Below are positions 17,236 to 27,236 of a stretch of DNA of 64,000 nucleotides, piece by piece. The stretch comes from Desulfomicrobium macestii. Lineage in GTDB: Bacteria; Desulfobacterota; Desulfovibrionia; Desulfovibrionales; Desulfomicrobiaceae. A program made the translations under genes and the position numbers. The stretch covers positions 1 through 64,000 of the forward strand of contig NZ_JADBGG010000017.1 in NCBI RefSeq assembly GCF_014873765.1, read 5' to 3'. How positions within the stretch are numbered: position 1 is the first letter of the stretch; each line of letters opens with the position of its first letter. The notes under the pieces were generated by a model. It saw only the letters and a list, made by a program, of their open reading frames with translations, did no database searches and was not told where the DNA came from.

Positions 17236-18291
17236 ATGAAACGGATTGTTTTGATGATCGTTTTTCTAATGGTCGGTTCATCCCTGGCCATGGCCGATAC
17301 CCTCCAGTTGTTGACCTGGAAAGGGTACGCCCCCAAGGAGCTGGTGGACAAGTTCGAGGCCGAGACGGGAGTGAAGGTCGAGGTGACCTATTCCAACAAC
17401 GAGGAAATGATCGCCAAGCTGCGGGCCACGCGCGGGGCGGGCTTTGATCTGGCCCAGCCCAGTCAGGACCGCATCTCCTCGGTGCAGGAAGAGTTTGGCA
17501 TCTATCAGCCCATCGATTACTCCAGAATCGAGGCTGATCTGTTCATTCCCTCCATGCTCGAAGCCGTGAAGAAGAACACACTGGTCGGCGGCCAGTCGCA
17601 CGCGGTTCCCTTCTGCTGGGGCACCTCCGGTCTGGTGGTCAACACCGCGAAGGCCAAGGACGCGACCTCCTGGAAAGCCCTCATCGACCCGCAGTACAAG
17701 GGCCGCATCAGCTACCGCCTGAAACGTCCGGTCCTCATCGGTCTGGGTTTTGCGCTGGGTTACGACCCCTTTGCCCTCTACGGTGACGAAAAGGCCTACG
17801 CCGAGATGCTCTCCAAGATCGAGGCCGAACTGATCAAGGCCAAGCCCCTGGTCAAGAACTACTGGGCCAACGGCGACCAGTTGCTTGAATCCGTGCGTTC
17901 CGGCGAAGTGACCGTGGCCGAGGCATGGGACAACGGCGGATGGAAGCTGCACGAAGACAACAAGGACATCGACTTCGTGGCTCCGGCCGAGGGCGCCCTG
18001 GGCTGGATCGACACCTTCACCATTCCGGCCAAGGCCAAGAACGTCGACGCGGCCTACAAGTGGATCATCTTTATGCTGAAGCCCGAAAACAGCGGCTATT
18101 TCACTTCCGCCGAGAAGACCCCCACGGCCTCCAAGGGCGCCGGTCCGTTCATCGATCCGGCTTTCCAGGCCAATTTCGATCGTTCCTTCCCGCAGGCGAC
18201 CATCGACAACATCAAATGGTATCCGCCCGTTCCCGCCAACCTTGAGGCCATGGAAGGCAAGGTGCTGGACAAGGTCAAGGCCTCCAACTAA
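17236..18291 (+). CDS. potD: polyamine-type ABC transporter substrate-binding protein
   Basis: 351-residue periplasmic binding protein of the PotD/PotF family. AAGGAG lies just before ATG 17236. The signal peptide runs to about residue 20 (MVGSSLAMA, cleavage after AMA). The mature start DTLQLLTWKGYAPKELVDKF matches family proteins (xxLxxxxWxxYxxxxxxxxF), and it keeps VPFCWGTSGLVVN and AEAWDNGGW. Spermidine/putrescine is the family default, but amino-acid-like substrates occur in this group. First gene of a four-gene operon; a hairpin downstream may partly terminate transcription so that the binding protein is made in excess. Confidence 0.87.
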   Translation: MKRIVLMIVFLMVGSSLAMADTLQLLTWKGYAPKELVDKFEAETGVKVEVTYSNNEEMIAKLRATRGAGFDLAQPSQDRISSVQEEFGIYQPIDYSRIEADLFIPSMLEAVKKNTLVGGQSHAVPFCWGTSGLVVNTAKAKDATSWKALIDPQYKGRISYRLKRPVLIGLGFALGYDPFALYGDEKAYAEMLSKIEAELIKAKPLVKNYWANGDQLLESVRSGEVTVAEAWDNGGWKLHEDNKDIDFVAPAEGALGWIDTFTIPAKAKNVDAAYKWIIFMLKPENSGYFTSAEKTPTASKGAGPFIDPAFQANFDRSFPQATIDNIKWYPPVPANLEAMEGKVLDKVKASN

Positions 18292-18299
18292 GCACGAAA

Positions 18300-18345
18300 G
18301 GTCCGAAGCCTGCCGGCTTCGGACCTCATTTTTTTTCTTTTTTTC
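18300..18345 (+). terminator. intercistronic hairpin plus long T run between potD and potA
   Basis: A perfect 11-base stem: GGTCCGAAGCC (18300-18310) and GGCTTCGGACC (18315-18325), with loop TGCC, followed by a long T-rich stretch (18328-18345). It looks like a full intrinsic terminator although the operon continues, so it is probably a leaky attenuator that raises the PotD:PotABC ratio. Confidence 0.85.
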
Positions 18346-18360
18346 CACAACGGAAGGCGC

Positions 18361-19442
<1,082 letters not shown>

Positions 19443-19446
<4 letters not shown>

Positions 19447-20279
19447 AGCGCTCCGGCCTGTTCTGGATCTTTTTGGCCCCGGTGCTGATGTGGCTTGTTC
19501 TGCTCATCGTGCTGCCGCATCTGGATCTGCTCATCCTGAGCTTTCGGGTCGGCAAGAGCTGGAGCCTCGAAAATTACGGCAATTTCTTTCTGGAGCCCAT
19601 CTACTGGCTGACTTTCGTGCGCACGGCGGCCTATTCCGTCATCACCACTTTTCTGACCCTGATCGTGTCCCTGCCCGTGGCCTTCTACATCACCAAACTC
19701 TCCCGGCCGGGTGTGCGCGGTTTTCTGATGGTCCTTCTGCTGCTGCCGTTCTGGGTCAGCGAACTGGTGCGGGTTTACGGCTGGATGATCCTGCTGCGCG
19801 AATCAGGGGTCATCAATTATTTTCTGCTGCAGCTTGGCCTTGTTTCGCGGCCCATCGAGATGCTCTACAATGACGCGACCATGATCATGGGCCTTGTGTA
19901 CACGTCCATGCTCTTCATGGTCGTGCCGCTGGTCTCGGTCATGGAGAGCCTGGACGACAGCCTGGTCGAGGCCGCCTACGACCTGGGCGCGAGCAAGTCC
20001 TGCATCTGGCGCACGATCATCATTCCGCACTGCAAGCCGGGCATCACCTCCGGCTCCATCGTGGTCTTCATGCTGGTGCTCGGCAACTACCTGACCCCCA
20101 ACCTCATGGGCGGCAAGAACTCGCTGTGGTTCACGGAGCAGATCTACAACCAGTTCATCGCCAGCTTCAACTGGAACCAGGGCGCTGCCTTTGGCTTTTT
20201 GCTGCTGGTGTTGAGTTCGGGCATCATCTGGGTGGGCCTCAGGCTCTCGGGCCAGCGCCTGGGCGAGGTGGCCTCATGA
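19443..20279 (+). CDS. potB: polyamine ABC transporter permease (PotB-like)
   Basis: 278-residue inner-membrane permease with six hydrophobic helices. The cytoplasmic coupling (EAA) loop is seen as EAAYDLGASKSCIWRTIIIP at about residues 178-197, which docks to the ATPase. It starts within the potA stop and its own stop overlaps the next permease start, so both permeases are made together as the heterodimeric channel. Confidence 0.88.
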
Positions 20280-21136
20280 TCCGCTCGCTGCCCAGATCCC
20301 GGGCCTACGACCGCGCCTTCGTGGTCTTCATACTGCTCTATTTCTTTTTTCTGTTCGCGCCGCTCCTGGTGACCTGCGTGCTGGCCTTCAACAATTCCGA
20401 TTTTCCGTCCCTGCCCTGGCGCGGATTTACTCTGGACTGGTTCTTTTCGGCCGGGCCGAAACGGGTCGGCATCTTCGAGGACGCAGACAACCTGCGCGCC
20501 ATCTGGGTCAGTTTCCAGACCGCGCTGTGGGTCTCGGTTTCATGCGTGGTGGTGGGGGTGTGCGCCGCGTTTCTGTTCGAGCAGGAGAATTTCAGGGGCA
20601 AGAATTTTCTGTATTTCCTGATGCTCGCCCCGCTGGTCATTCCGGGCGTGATCCTTGGCATCTCCATTTTGCTGGGGGCGACAACGGCGGGAATCTATTT
20701 CGAGGATCACTGGAACCTGGATTTCGATCTTTTCAGGCCCAGCTTCTGGCTGGTCGTGGTGGGGCAGTTTTCCTTCATCACCACCTTCGTCACGCTGGTG
20801 GTTTCGGCCAAGCTGCGCAAGTTCGACCACTCCCTGGAAGAGGCGGCCCTGAACCTCGGCGCGACACGTTTTCAGGTCATCTGGCACATCACCCTGCGCT
20901 ATCTGCGTTCGTCGATCATCGGCTCCGGGGCCGTGGCCTTCCTGATGAGCTTCGAGAATTTCAACACCACCCTTTTTCTGGTCGGCTCGCAGCCCACCCT
21001 GCCCATCAATCTGTATCTGCAGGTCCGCGACGGTTCGACGCCGGTCATAAACGCCGTCTCGCTTTTGCTCATCATCGGCACGTCCGTGCTGGCCCTGACC
21101 AATCTGTACATCGATCGCAAGGAAGACCTGAAGTGA
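20276..21136 (+). CDS. potC: polyamine ABC transporter permease (PotC-like)
   Basis: 286-residue permease, last gene of the operon. ATG 20276 overlaps the potB stop; longer open frame upstream is potB sequence. Six helices are predicted, and the coupling loop is EAALNLGATRFQVIWHITL with the usual EAA...G spacing. It has a rather long first periplasmic loop after helix one (about residues 40-85) with a GP-rich segment. Followed by a GC-rich hairpin and a convergent hydrolase gene. Confidence 0.88.
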   Translation: MIRSLPRSRAYDRAFVVFILLYFFFLFAPLLVTCVLAFNNSDFPSLPWRGFTLDWFFSAGPKRVGIFEDADNLRAIWVSFQTALWVSVSCVVVGVCAAFLFEQENFRGKNFLYFLMLAPLVIPGVILGISILLGATTAGIYFEDHWNLDFDLFRPSFWLVVVGQFSFITTFVTLVVSAKLRKFDHSLEEAALNLGATRFQVIWHITLRYLRSSIIGSGAVAFLMSFENFNTTLFLVGSQPTLPINLYLQVRDGSTPVINAVSLLLIIGTSVLALTNLYIDRKEDLK

Positions 21137-21140
21137 AAAC

Positions 21141-21171
21141 CCGTCCCGCCCACCCCGCGAAGGCGGGACGG
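21141..21171. terminator. GC-rich stem-loop between convergent genes
   Basis: CCGTCCCGCC (21141-21150) pairs perfectly with GGCGGGACGG (21162-21171) across an 11-base loop. It lies between potC and the convergent hydrolase. No T run follows on the plus strand; on the minus strand GTTTTC follows, so it may end transcription in either direction weakly. Confidence 0.6.
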
Positions 21172-21179
21172 GCGGCGTC

Positions 21180-22031
21180 TCAGGCAAGATCCCGAACCGT
21201 GGCTTGCGACTTAACGTTTGCGCCCTCGGCGCCGATCCAGCGCCGAACTTCCCGGAACACCTCGCGAGAGTGAAGCATGGCCACATGGCTCACCGGCCGT
21301 GTGGTCATCTCTTCCCATCCCGGAGCCTTGCAGCGCAGGGCCGCGTTGGGCAGCACCATGTTGTCCGCGGGGGAATGCAGGGCCAGGCGGCGCACGTGGG
21401 AGGGCAGCGGCAAGCGCGTGACCGCGCGCACGGTTTCGCCTTCGTAGCGAAGATATCTGCCCAGCGAGGACAGCGCAAAGGGCGAGAGCTTGCTTCCGGC
21501 GAAGGGCGTGCCCATGGTCACGAGGCTCTTTACGCGGCTTGAGTCCTCAAGCCCCGCCAGCGCCGACCACAGGAGCAGCCCGCCCATGCTGTGCCCGACC
21601 AGATGCACCTCCCGGTCCGGATGCGCGGCCAGCAGGGATTCGAGATCTTTGCGCAGACCGGCGACGGTCTCGTCCCATCCTGAGTTCCAGCTCGCATAGG
21701 AGAAGCAGACCGTGGCGAAACCGTGGCCCTGCATCCAGCGTCGAAAGAGAATCCAGGCGCTCTGGTTGTGGAAGAGCCCGTGCACGAGCACCACCAGTTC
21801 CCCTCCGCCGCTCGGCTCCTTCCAGAGACGCGGCCACAGACCCAGGGGGTGCAGCAGCAGGATCGCCATTTCGCTGACGATGCTGCGCAGGGCGGTTTTC
21901 CCGGCCAGGCTCAGGAAGGGTCCCAGCGGCTTGCCCGCCTGGTTGCTCTCCTCGTAACAGTACAGCGTGTAGGTCAGGAGGGCGAGAATGAGTGTCGTTG
22001 CGAGAAAGACGGTCAGCAGAAATGTGATCAT
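21180..22031 (-). CDS. membrane-anchored alpha/beta hydrolase (lipase/esterase-like)
   Basis: 283-residue protein with an N-terminal hydrophobic anchor (about residues 3-25) and an alpha/beta-hydrolase core: VVLVHGLFHN (oxyanion region), the nucleophile elbow HLVGHSMGGLL with catalytic Ser, and a likely acid/His pair near the C-terminus (ADNMVLPNA, then SHVAMLHSREVF). This resembles PGAP1/triacylglycerol-lipase-type hydrolases. Its ATG overlaps the stop of the upstream mutY gene (ATGA), so the two form one minus-strand transcript although no functional link is obvious. Confidence 0.8.
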   Translation of the reverse strand: MITFLLTVFLATTLILALLTYTLYCYEESNQAGKPLGPFLSLAGKTALRSIVSEMAILLLHPLGLWPRLWKEPSGGGELVVLVHGLFHNQSAWILFRRWMQGHGFATVCFSYASWNSGWDETVAGLRKDLESLLAAHPDREVHLVGHSMGGLLLWSALAGLEDSSRVKSLVTMGTPFAGSKLSPFALSSLGRYLRYEGETVRAVTRLPLPSHVRRLALHSPADNMVLPNAALRCKAPGWEEMTTRPVSHVAMLHSREVFREVRRWIGAEGANVKSQATVRDLA

Positions 22032-23152
22032 GGGTGTACCCTTGCCCGGAATTTCGGATCGTTGTCGAGGTGGCGGACGAGTTTGCGATGACCGGCCGGA
22101 AAGGCCAGTTGCATGATTTCGGACCAGTTGGCCCAGCGATGTTCCTGGGCGGCCTGGAGGTTCAGCTCCTCCGGGCTTGAGAGCAGGGTCACGATAAAGG
22201 CGTGCAGGGTCACGCGAAAGCGCGTGAAGGAATGTTTGAAGGAGGCGATGGGCTCGGGATGGTTCACGATCAACCGCGTCTCTTCCATGTATTCGCGGAT
22301 CACGGCCTCCCGCGGCGTCTCTCCCGCTTCCACGACTCCGCCCGGAAACTCCCAGAGGTTGCCCCAGACGTCATCGGCCAGCCTTTTTTGCGTCAGGATG
22401 CGGCCGTCGTGGATCAGTATCCCCGTGGCCATGGTCAGATAGATGGGGGAGGGGGCTTTGGCCACGACAGGCCGTTCCTCCTGCACTCCGGCTTCCCTGG
22501 CCCGGCACCAGTGCGCCAGGGTGCAGCGCGGGCAGGATGGATTTCTGGGCGTGCAGACGAGGCTGCCGAATTCCATCAGCGCCTGGTTGAAGTCCCGCGC
22601 ATGTCCTTTTGGCAGGAGGCGCTGCCCGTATTCGCTGATCTCTTTCTGGGCCTGACGGGATTTTACTGGTTGCTCGATGTTGTACAGACGGCTAACGAGC
22701 CGTTCGACGTTGGCGTCCACGACGCAGACATCCTGCCCGAAGGCGATGCTGGCGATGGCCCGGGCAGTGTAGGGGCCGATCCCGGGCAGGGCCAGCAGCG
22801 CTTCCATCGAGGGCGGCAGGGTTCCGCCGTGGCGCTCCATGACCATTTGCGCCGCCTTGTGCAGATTGCGGGCGCGCGAATAGTAGCCAAGGCCCTCCCA
22901 GAGTTTCAGGACCTCGTCTTGCGGAGCCTGCGCCAGACTGCTCACGTCCGGGAAGCGTGCGATCCAGCGTCTGAAGTATTCGACGCCGCGCTCCATCTGG
23001 GTCTGCTGGAGCATGATCTCCGAGATCCAGACGTGATAGGGACTGTAGGTCTCACGCCATGGCAGGTCTCGCTTGTGGCGGGAAAACCAGTCCAGCAGGG
23101 CGTCTGCGATGAGCGTTTCGGAAGCTGCGCCGTTTGGTGGCAGTGAAGGCAT
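22028..23152 (-). CDS. mutY: A/G-specific adenine DNA glycosylase
   Basis: 374-residue DNA repair enzyme that removes adenine mispaired with 8-oxoguanine. It contains HVWISEIMLQQTQ (catalytic Glu), the helix-hairpin-helix LPGIGPYTARAI, the catalytic Asp in VVDANVERL, and the 4Fe-4S motif C-x6-C-x2-C-x5-C in CTPRNPSCPRCTLAHWC. The C-terminal ~130 residues form a Nudix-like 8-oxoG-recognition domain (FPGGVVEAGETPREAVIREY). Length and order are canonical. A second antimutator candidate (MutT-like) lies 4 kb away on the other strand. Confidence 0.95.
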   Translation of the reverse strand: MPSLPPNGAASETLIADALLDWFSRHKRDLPWRETYSPYHVWISEIMLQQTQMERGVEYFRRWIARFPDVSSLAQAPQDEVLKLWEGLGYYSRARNLHKAAQMVMERHGGTLPPSMEALLALPGIGPYTARAIASIAFGQDVCVVDANVERLVSRLYNIEQPVKSRQAQKEISEYGQRLLPKGHARDFNQALMEFGSLVCTPRNPSCPRCTLAHWCRAREAGVQEERPVVAKAPSPIYLTMATGILIHDGRILTQKRLADDVWGNLWEFPGGVVEAGETPREAVIREYMEETRLIVNHPEPIASFKHSFTRFRVTLHAFIVTLLSSPEELNLQAAQEHRWANWSEIMQLAFPAGHRKLVRHLDNDPKFRARVHP

Positions 23153-23362
23153 TGACGGGTTTCCGTGGTTCGGGGTTGACGGGATGGATTTACCTTGCGC
23201 GGGAAATGTGAAATCTGTGTTCTGCTTTGGTCAGCGCTCGGCGCGCTGTCAAGGGTGGTCCGAAATTGTCGCTCAGGGAGATTTGATGTCTGTTGCTTGT
23301 GTCCAGCTTGCGGCCGTGATCGCGGTCCGTGTCCATGACCATTGCTTGGGCGGGTCCGGAGC

Positions 23363-24364
23363 ATGATATCCGTCGCGTTGCCGTGCTACAATTCCGGGGA
23401 CGGCCTTGCGGCCTGCCTGGACAGCCTGCTGGCCCAGACCTTGGAGGATTTCGAGGTCGTGGCCGTCAACGACGGGTCCCTTGACGACACCCTCGCCCTG
23501 CTCCGGAGCTATGCGGCCCGGGATTCCAGAATCCGCGTTTTCGACCGCCCGCACGGGGGCGTGGTGCAGGCCATGAATTTTGCCGTGGAACAGTGCCGGG
23601 GCGAGTACGTGGCCCGCATGGACAGCGACGATGTCTGCCTGCCGTGGCGTCTTGAGCTGCAAAAGGCCCATCTTGACCGCCACCCCCACCTGGGCCTGGT
23701 CGGCGGGCGGGTCCGCTTCGGCGGCGATCCCGAGACCGGCCGGGGCTACAAGGCCTACGTGGACTGGACCAACACCCTGGTGACGGAGGAGGAGATCTCC
23801 CTGTCACGTTTCGTGGAATCGCCTTATGCCAATCCAAGCATAATGTTCCGCAAAGAGCTTGTCAGCCGGTGCGGCCCGTTTTATGACGGCCCGTTTCCCG
23901 AAGATTACGAATTTCTGCTGCGCCTGATGGCCGCCGGCGTGCGCATGGACAAGGTTCCCCAGGAGGTGCTGATCTGGAATGATCCGCCTTCCCGGCTCAC
24001 GCGCACGGACCCCCGCTACGATCCCGATGCATTCTACCGCACCAAGGCCGAATATCTGGCCCGGTGGCTTGCCTTGAGGGGGATAGGTCGGGTGTCGATC
24101 ATCGGCGGCGGGCGCATCACCCGGCGTCGGGCCCTGATGCTTGAGGAACACGGCATTGTCATCGATTGCTGGCTGGAGGTCGATCAAAACAAGATCGGCG
24201 GACGGGCCGGCGGTCGTCCGGTCTGTTCATGGCACGAAGTGGGCGCTCCGCGGGGGGAATTTCTCCTGTCCTATGTGGGGAACAGGGGAGCCGGGGCGCG
24301 CATCGCCTCGGAACTGGAAGAGCGGGGCTGGATTGCCGGGATACATTTTCTGCTGGCCGCCTGA
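23363..24364 (+). CDS. family 2 glycosyltransferase with C-terminal extension
   Basis: 333-residue inverting glycosyltransferase of the GT-A fold. The start MISVALPCYNSGD is at ATG 23363; the GGAG is unusually close to it, and TTG 23342 is an alternative. Key elements: VAVNDGSLDDT (nucleotide-binding), MDSDDVCLPWRLE (the DxD metal site) and FPEDYEFLLRLM (ED catalytic base region). After about residue 240 a further ~90-residue domain begins, VSIIGGGRITRRRALML, which looks like a small Rossmann-type unit with a glycine-rich loop, not typical for plain GT2 enzymes. Likely makes a surface polysaccharide. Confidence 0.82.
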   Translation: MISVALPCYNSGDGLAACLDSLLAQTLEDFEVVAVNDGSLDDTLALLRSYAARDSRIRVFDRPHGGVVQAMNFAVEQCRGEYVARMDSDDVCLPWRLELQKAHLDRHPHLGLVGGRVRFGGDPETGRGYKAYVDWTNTLVTEEEISLSRFVESPYANPSIMFRKELVSRCGPFYDGPFPEDYEFLLRLMAAGVRMDKVPQEVLIWNDPPSRLTRTDPRYDPDAFYRTKAEYLARWLALRGIGRVSIIGGGRITRRRALMLEEHGIVIDCWLEVDQNKIGGRAGGRPVCSWHEVGAPRGEFLLSYVGNRGAGARIASELEERGWIAGIHFLLAA

Positions 24365-24403
24365 AGGGCCGGCATCACACTTTTACACGTTGAGGTGCTT
24401 ATT

Positions 24404-24826
24404 ATGGATCTGATCAAATTTGCCGAAGAAATGGAGACTGTGCTCAAAGCGGCCGCGACCGAAAGCGAGCTGGTTTCTCCGGCCTCGGAAGACGGCGCCA
24501 TCTGGGGTTTTGAACTTGGCGAGGACGCCAGCGGCTTTCTGTCCCTGGAATCCAACCAGGGCACCCTCGATGTGCCCACGGTGACCGTGTCCCTGTCCCT
24601 GGGTTCCATCGAAGAGGTGAGCAAGGAAGACCTGATGGATCTCTTGATCATCAACGGCGACCTGCTCGGTGCTTCCCTGACCATCACCCCGCCGCTTGGC
24701 GAAGAGCAGGAGGAGTTCCTCATGCTGCAGACCAAGTTCGTGGCCTCGGACTTCTCCGAAGACATGTTCAACAAGTCCGTCACTTCCCTCATGACCCAGA
24801 TGTCCATCTTCTTCGAAGCGGAATAA
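24404..24826 (+). CDS. small acidic protein of unknown function
   Basis: 140-residue, strongly acidic protein with no signal peptide or membrane segment. ATG 24404 is preceded by GAGG at 24392-24395. The alternation of amphipathic helix (MDLIKFAEEMETVLKAA), strands (IWGFELG, FLSLES) and a final helix recalls the type III chaperone/YbjN-like fold, a small protein-binding module, but I cannot assign a family. Its stop overlaps the ABC-F start by one base (TAATG), so the two are translationally coupled. Confidence 0.7.
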   Translation: MDLIKFAEEMETVLKAAATESELVSPASEDGAIWGFELGEDASGFLSLESNQGTLDVPTVTVSLSLGSIEEVSKEDLMDLLIINGDLLGASLTITPPLGEEQEEFLMLQTKFVASDFSEDMFNKSVTSLMTQMSIFFEAE

Positions 24827-26769
24827 TGTCCAAGATTACCGTTCAAGCTGTTTCCAAGGCGTATTCCGGAGTGGATCTCTTCATGGGTCTGTCCATGGAG
24901 GTCCATTCCGGGACCCGTCTTGCCCTGGTTGGCCCCAACGGGTGCGGCAAGTCCACGCTGCTCAGGATCATGGCCGGTGAAACCGCGCCCGATTCCGGCA
25001 AGGTGACAGTGCCCAAGGGGTCCCAGATAGGATTCGTGCGTCAGGAACTGGGTGCGGTCGATCTGGCCAAGCCCCTGCAGGAGTTCGTGCTGGAAGTGCT
25101 GCCCTCGTGGGGGGAATTCTGGACGCAGTGGCGCGCCGCCCTGGATCGGGGCGACGAGGCCGCCCTGACCCGGCTGCACGACCGGCAGGAGGAACTTGAG
25201 CATCAGTACGGGTACAACCCCGAGCACAGGGCTCATGCCATCCTTTCCGGTCTGGGCTTTGCGCCCTCCGTCTTTTCCCGTCCCGTGGGCGAGCTGAGCG
25301 GCGGCTGGCGCGAACGGGCCAAACTGGCCCGGGTGCTGGTGGCCGGGGCGGACATCCTCTTTCTGGACGAGCCGACCAACCACCTCGACCTGGAGGCTGT
25401 GGAGTGGCTTGAATCCTATGTGCTGAGCTTCGAGGGCGTTCTCGTCTTCGTGGCTCACGATCGCTATTTTCTGGACCGGGTCGCGAACAAGGTCCTGTTT
25501 CTCGGCGGCGAGAAGCCCTTCCTGCGGGACGGCAATTTCACCCAGTTTCTGGAATGGAACGCCGAACGCAACGATCAGATCCGGCGACAGGCGGACAAGC
25601 TGCGCACGGAAATAGGCAAGAAGCAGGCCTTCGTGGATCGTTTTCGGGCCAAGGCCACCAAGGCCAAACAGGCCCAGAGCCGGCTCGGCCAGATCGGCAA
25701 GCTGCAAAGCGAGCTTCAGACCCTGACCCCCGAGACCCGCGCCCGCACCCTGTCTTTTAGCTGGCCCGAGCCCGAGCGGGGCAACCAGACCGTGTTGTCC
25801 GCCGTGGAACTGTCCTTTTCCTTTCCGGATTCGGCCCTGTTTTCGGACCTGTCCTTCAACATCTATCGCGGTCAGAAAATCGGCCTGGTAGGTCCCAACG
25901 GCCGAGGCAAATCGACCCTGATCAAGCTCATCACCGGCCAGTTGAAGCCGAGCCAGGGGCGGATCAACATGGGGTCGAGCATCGTCACCGGATACTTCAG
26001 CCAGCACCAGACCGACATCGTGCGCCCGACCTTCACGGTCATGTCCGAGATCAAGCGGCTGGCCTCGCCGTCATGCACGGATCTGCAACTCAAGTCCGCC
26101 CTTGGCCTGTTCATGCTCGGCGAACGCTACTGGGAAAAGAAGGTCGAGGACCTGAGCGGCGGTGAAAAGAACCGTCTGGTGCTGAGTACCCTTTTCCTGA
26201 GCCGGGCCAATTTCCTCATTCTGGACGAACCGACCAACCATCTGGACATGGAGAGCCGCGAGGCCCTCATGGACGCGCTCTCGGCGTATCAGGGCACCAT
26301 GCTGGTGGTCGCCCATGACAGGTACCTCTTGAGCGAGGTGGTGAGCGAAATCTGGGAGCTGCATGCCGACGGCATCGAGGTGCATCAGTGCGGCTTTGAC
26401 GAATACCACGCCCGCAAGAAGGCGCGGGAGGCGCAGGAGCAGGAAAAGCCCGACATGACACGCGCGGTGCGCAACGAGCAGAAGCTCAAGAAGCGCGAGC
26501 AGGCCGAGATGCGCAACAGGATCTACCAGCAGCTCAAGCCCCTGCGCAAGAAATACGAGAAACTGGAAGCCGAGCTTGAAGCCAATCTGGTCGAGCAGGA
26601 AACCCTGGAGACGCGGCTGGCCGACCCTGCAACCTACGAGGACGTGGCCCTGTCCCGGGAACTCGGGCAGCGTTTCGCGGCCTTGCAGGACAGGGCCGAA
26701 GAGCTGATGTCGGATCTGGCCTATCTGGAAAAGGAACTCCAGGAGCTTGAGATTCAGAGGGATGCATGA
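24826..26769 (+). CDS. ABC-F family ATPase (Uup/YheS-like)
   Basis: 647-residue soluble protein with two ABC domains and no membrane segments. First Walker A GPNGCGKST, signature LSGGWRERAKL, Walker B ILFLDEPTNHLD; second Walker A GPNGRGKST, signature LSGGEKNRLVL, Walker B FLILDEPTNHLD. The inter-domain linker is basic and helical (about residues 240-290), the P-site tRNA-interaction motif of ABC-F proteins, and the last 100 residues form a charged coiled coil (KKREQAEMRNRIYQQLKP onwards) as in Uup. ABC-F proteins act on ribosomes or rRNA assembly; antibiotic protection is possible but not indicated. Confidence 0.9.
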   Translation: MSKITVQAVSKAYSGVDLFMGLSMEVHSGTRLALVGPNGCGKSTLLRIMAGETAPDSGKVTVPKGSQIGFVRQELGAVDLAKPLQEFVLEVLPSWGEFWTQWRAALDRGDEAALTRLHDRQEELEHQYGYNPEHRAHAILSGLGFAPSVFSRPVGELSGGWRERAKLARVLVAGADILFLDEPTNHLDLEAVEWLESYVLSFEGVLVFVAHDRYFLDRVANKVLFLGGEKPFLRDGNFTQFLEWNAERNDQIRRQADKLRTEIGKKQAFVDRFRAKATKAKQAQSRLGQIGKLQSELQTLTPETRARTLSFSWPEPERGNQTVLSAVELSFSFPDSALFSDLSFNIYRGQKIGLVGPNGRGKSTLIKLITGQLKPSQGRINMGSSIVTGYFSQHQTDIVRPTFTVMSEIKRLASPSCTDLQLKSALGLFMLGERYWEKKVEDLSGGEKNRLVLSTLFLSRANFLILDEPTNHLDMESREALMDALSAYQGTMLVVAHDRYLLSEVVSEIWELHADGIEVHQCGFDEYHARKKAREAQEQEKPDMTRAVRNEQKLKKREQAEMRNRIYQQLKPLRKKYEKLEAELEANLVEQETLETRLADPATYEDVALSRELGQRFAALQDRAEELMSDLAYLEKELQELEIQRDA

Positions 26770-27170
26770 GCGCGGACGCCATTGACGTGGTGGCCGCGAT
26801 CATCGTGCGCGAAGGCAGGTTCCTGGCCGCCCGGCGCTCGGCATCCATGACCGAGCCGGGATTCTGGGAGTTTCCGGGCGGCAAGGTCGAGGCCGAGGAG
26901 ACGCTTGGTCAGGCACTTGTGCGGGAACTGGAAGAGGAATTATCCATTGCAATAGATGCTTTTTCCCTCTGGAAAGTAAAGGAAAAAAAGGTTAAGGCAG
27001 GTGCAATTCGGCTCTTCTTTCATCTTGTGACGGAATTTTCCGGCGCACCAACGCCGCGTGAAGGTCAGGAACTGGCCTGGATCACTTGTGAAGAAGCCCG
27101 GGGTTACTCTTTTTTGCCGGCCGACGAGGAAATTCTGTCCGAACTTTCTGCATGCCTGCAAACGCCTTGA
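26766..27170 (+). CDS. Nudix hydrolase, MutT-type
   Basis: 134-residue Nudix protein, start overlapping the ABC-F stop (ATGA). The Nudix box is complete: GGKVEAEETLGQALVRELEEEL (G-x5-E-x7-RE-x2-EE). The N-terminal IDVVAAIIVREGRFLAARRS matches MutT/8-oxo-dGTP diphosphatases, which sanitise the nucleotide pool. The second half becomes noticeably AT-rich (22 G/C of 60 at 26941-27000), unlike the GC-rich surroundings. Confidence 0.87.
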   Translation: MSADAIDVVAAIIVREGRFLAARRSASMTEPGFWEFPGGKVEAEETLGQALVRELEEELSIAIDAFSLWKVKEKKVKAGAIRLFFHLVTEFSGAPTPREGQELAWITCEEARGYSFLPADEEILSELSACLQTP

Positions 27171-27236
27171 CCCCTCACCGGATTCGCGGCAGCGATTGGT
27201 TACGTATTTTTCCGACCCAACTTCTGGAGGACGTTC

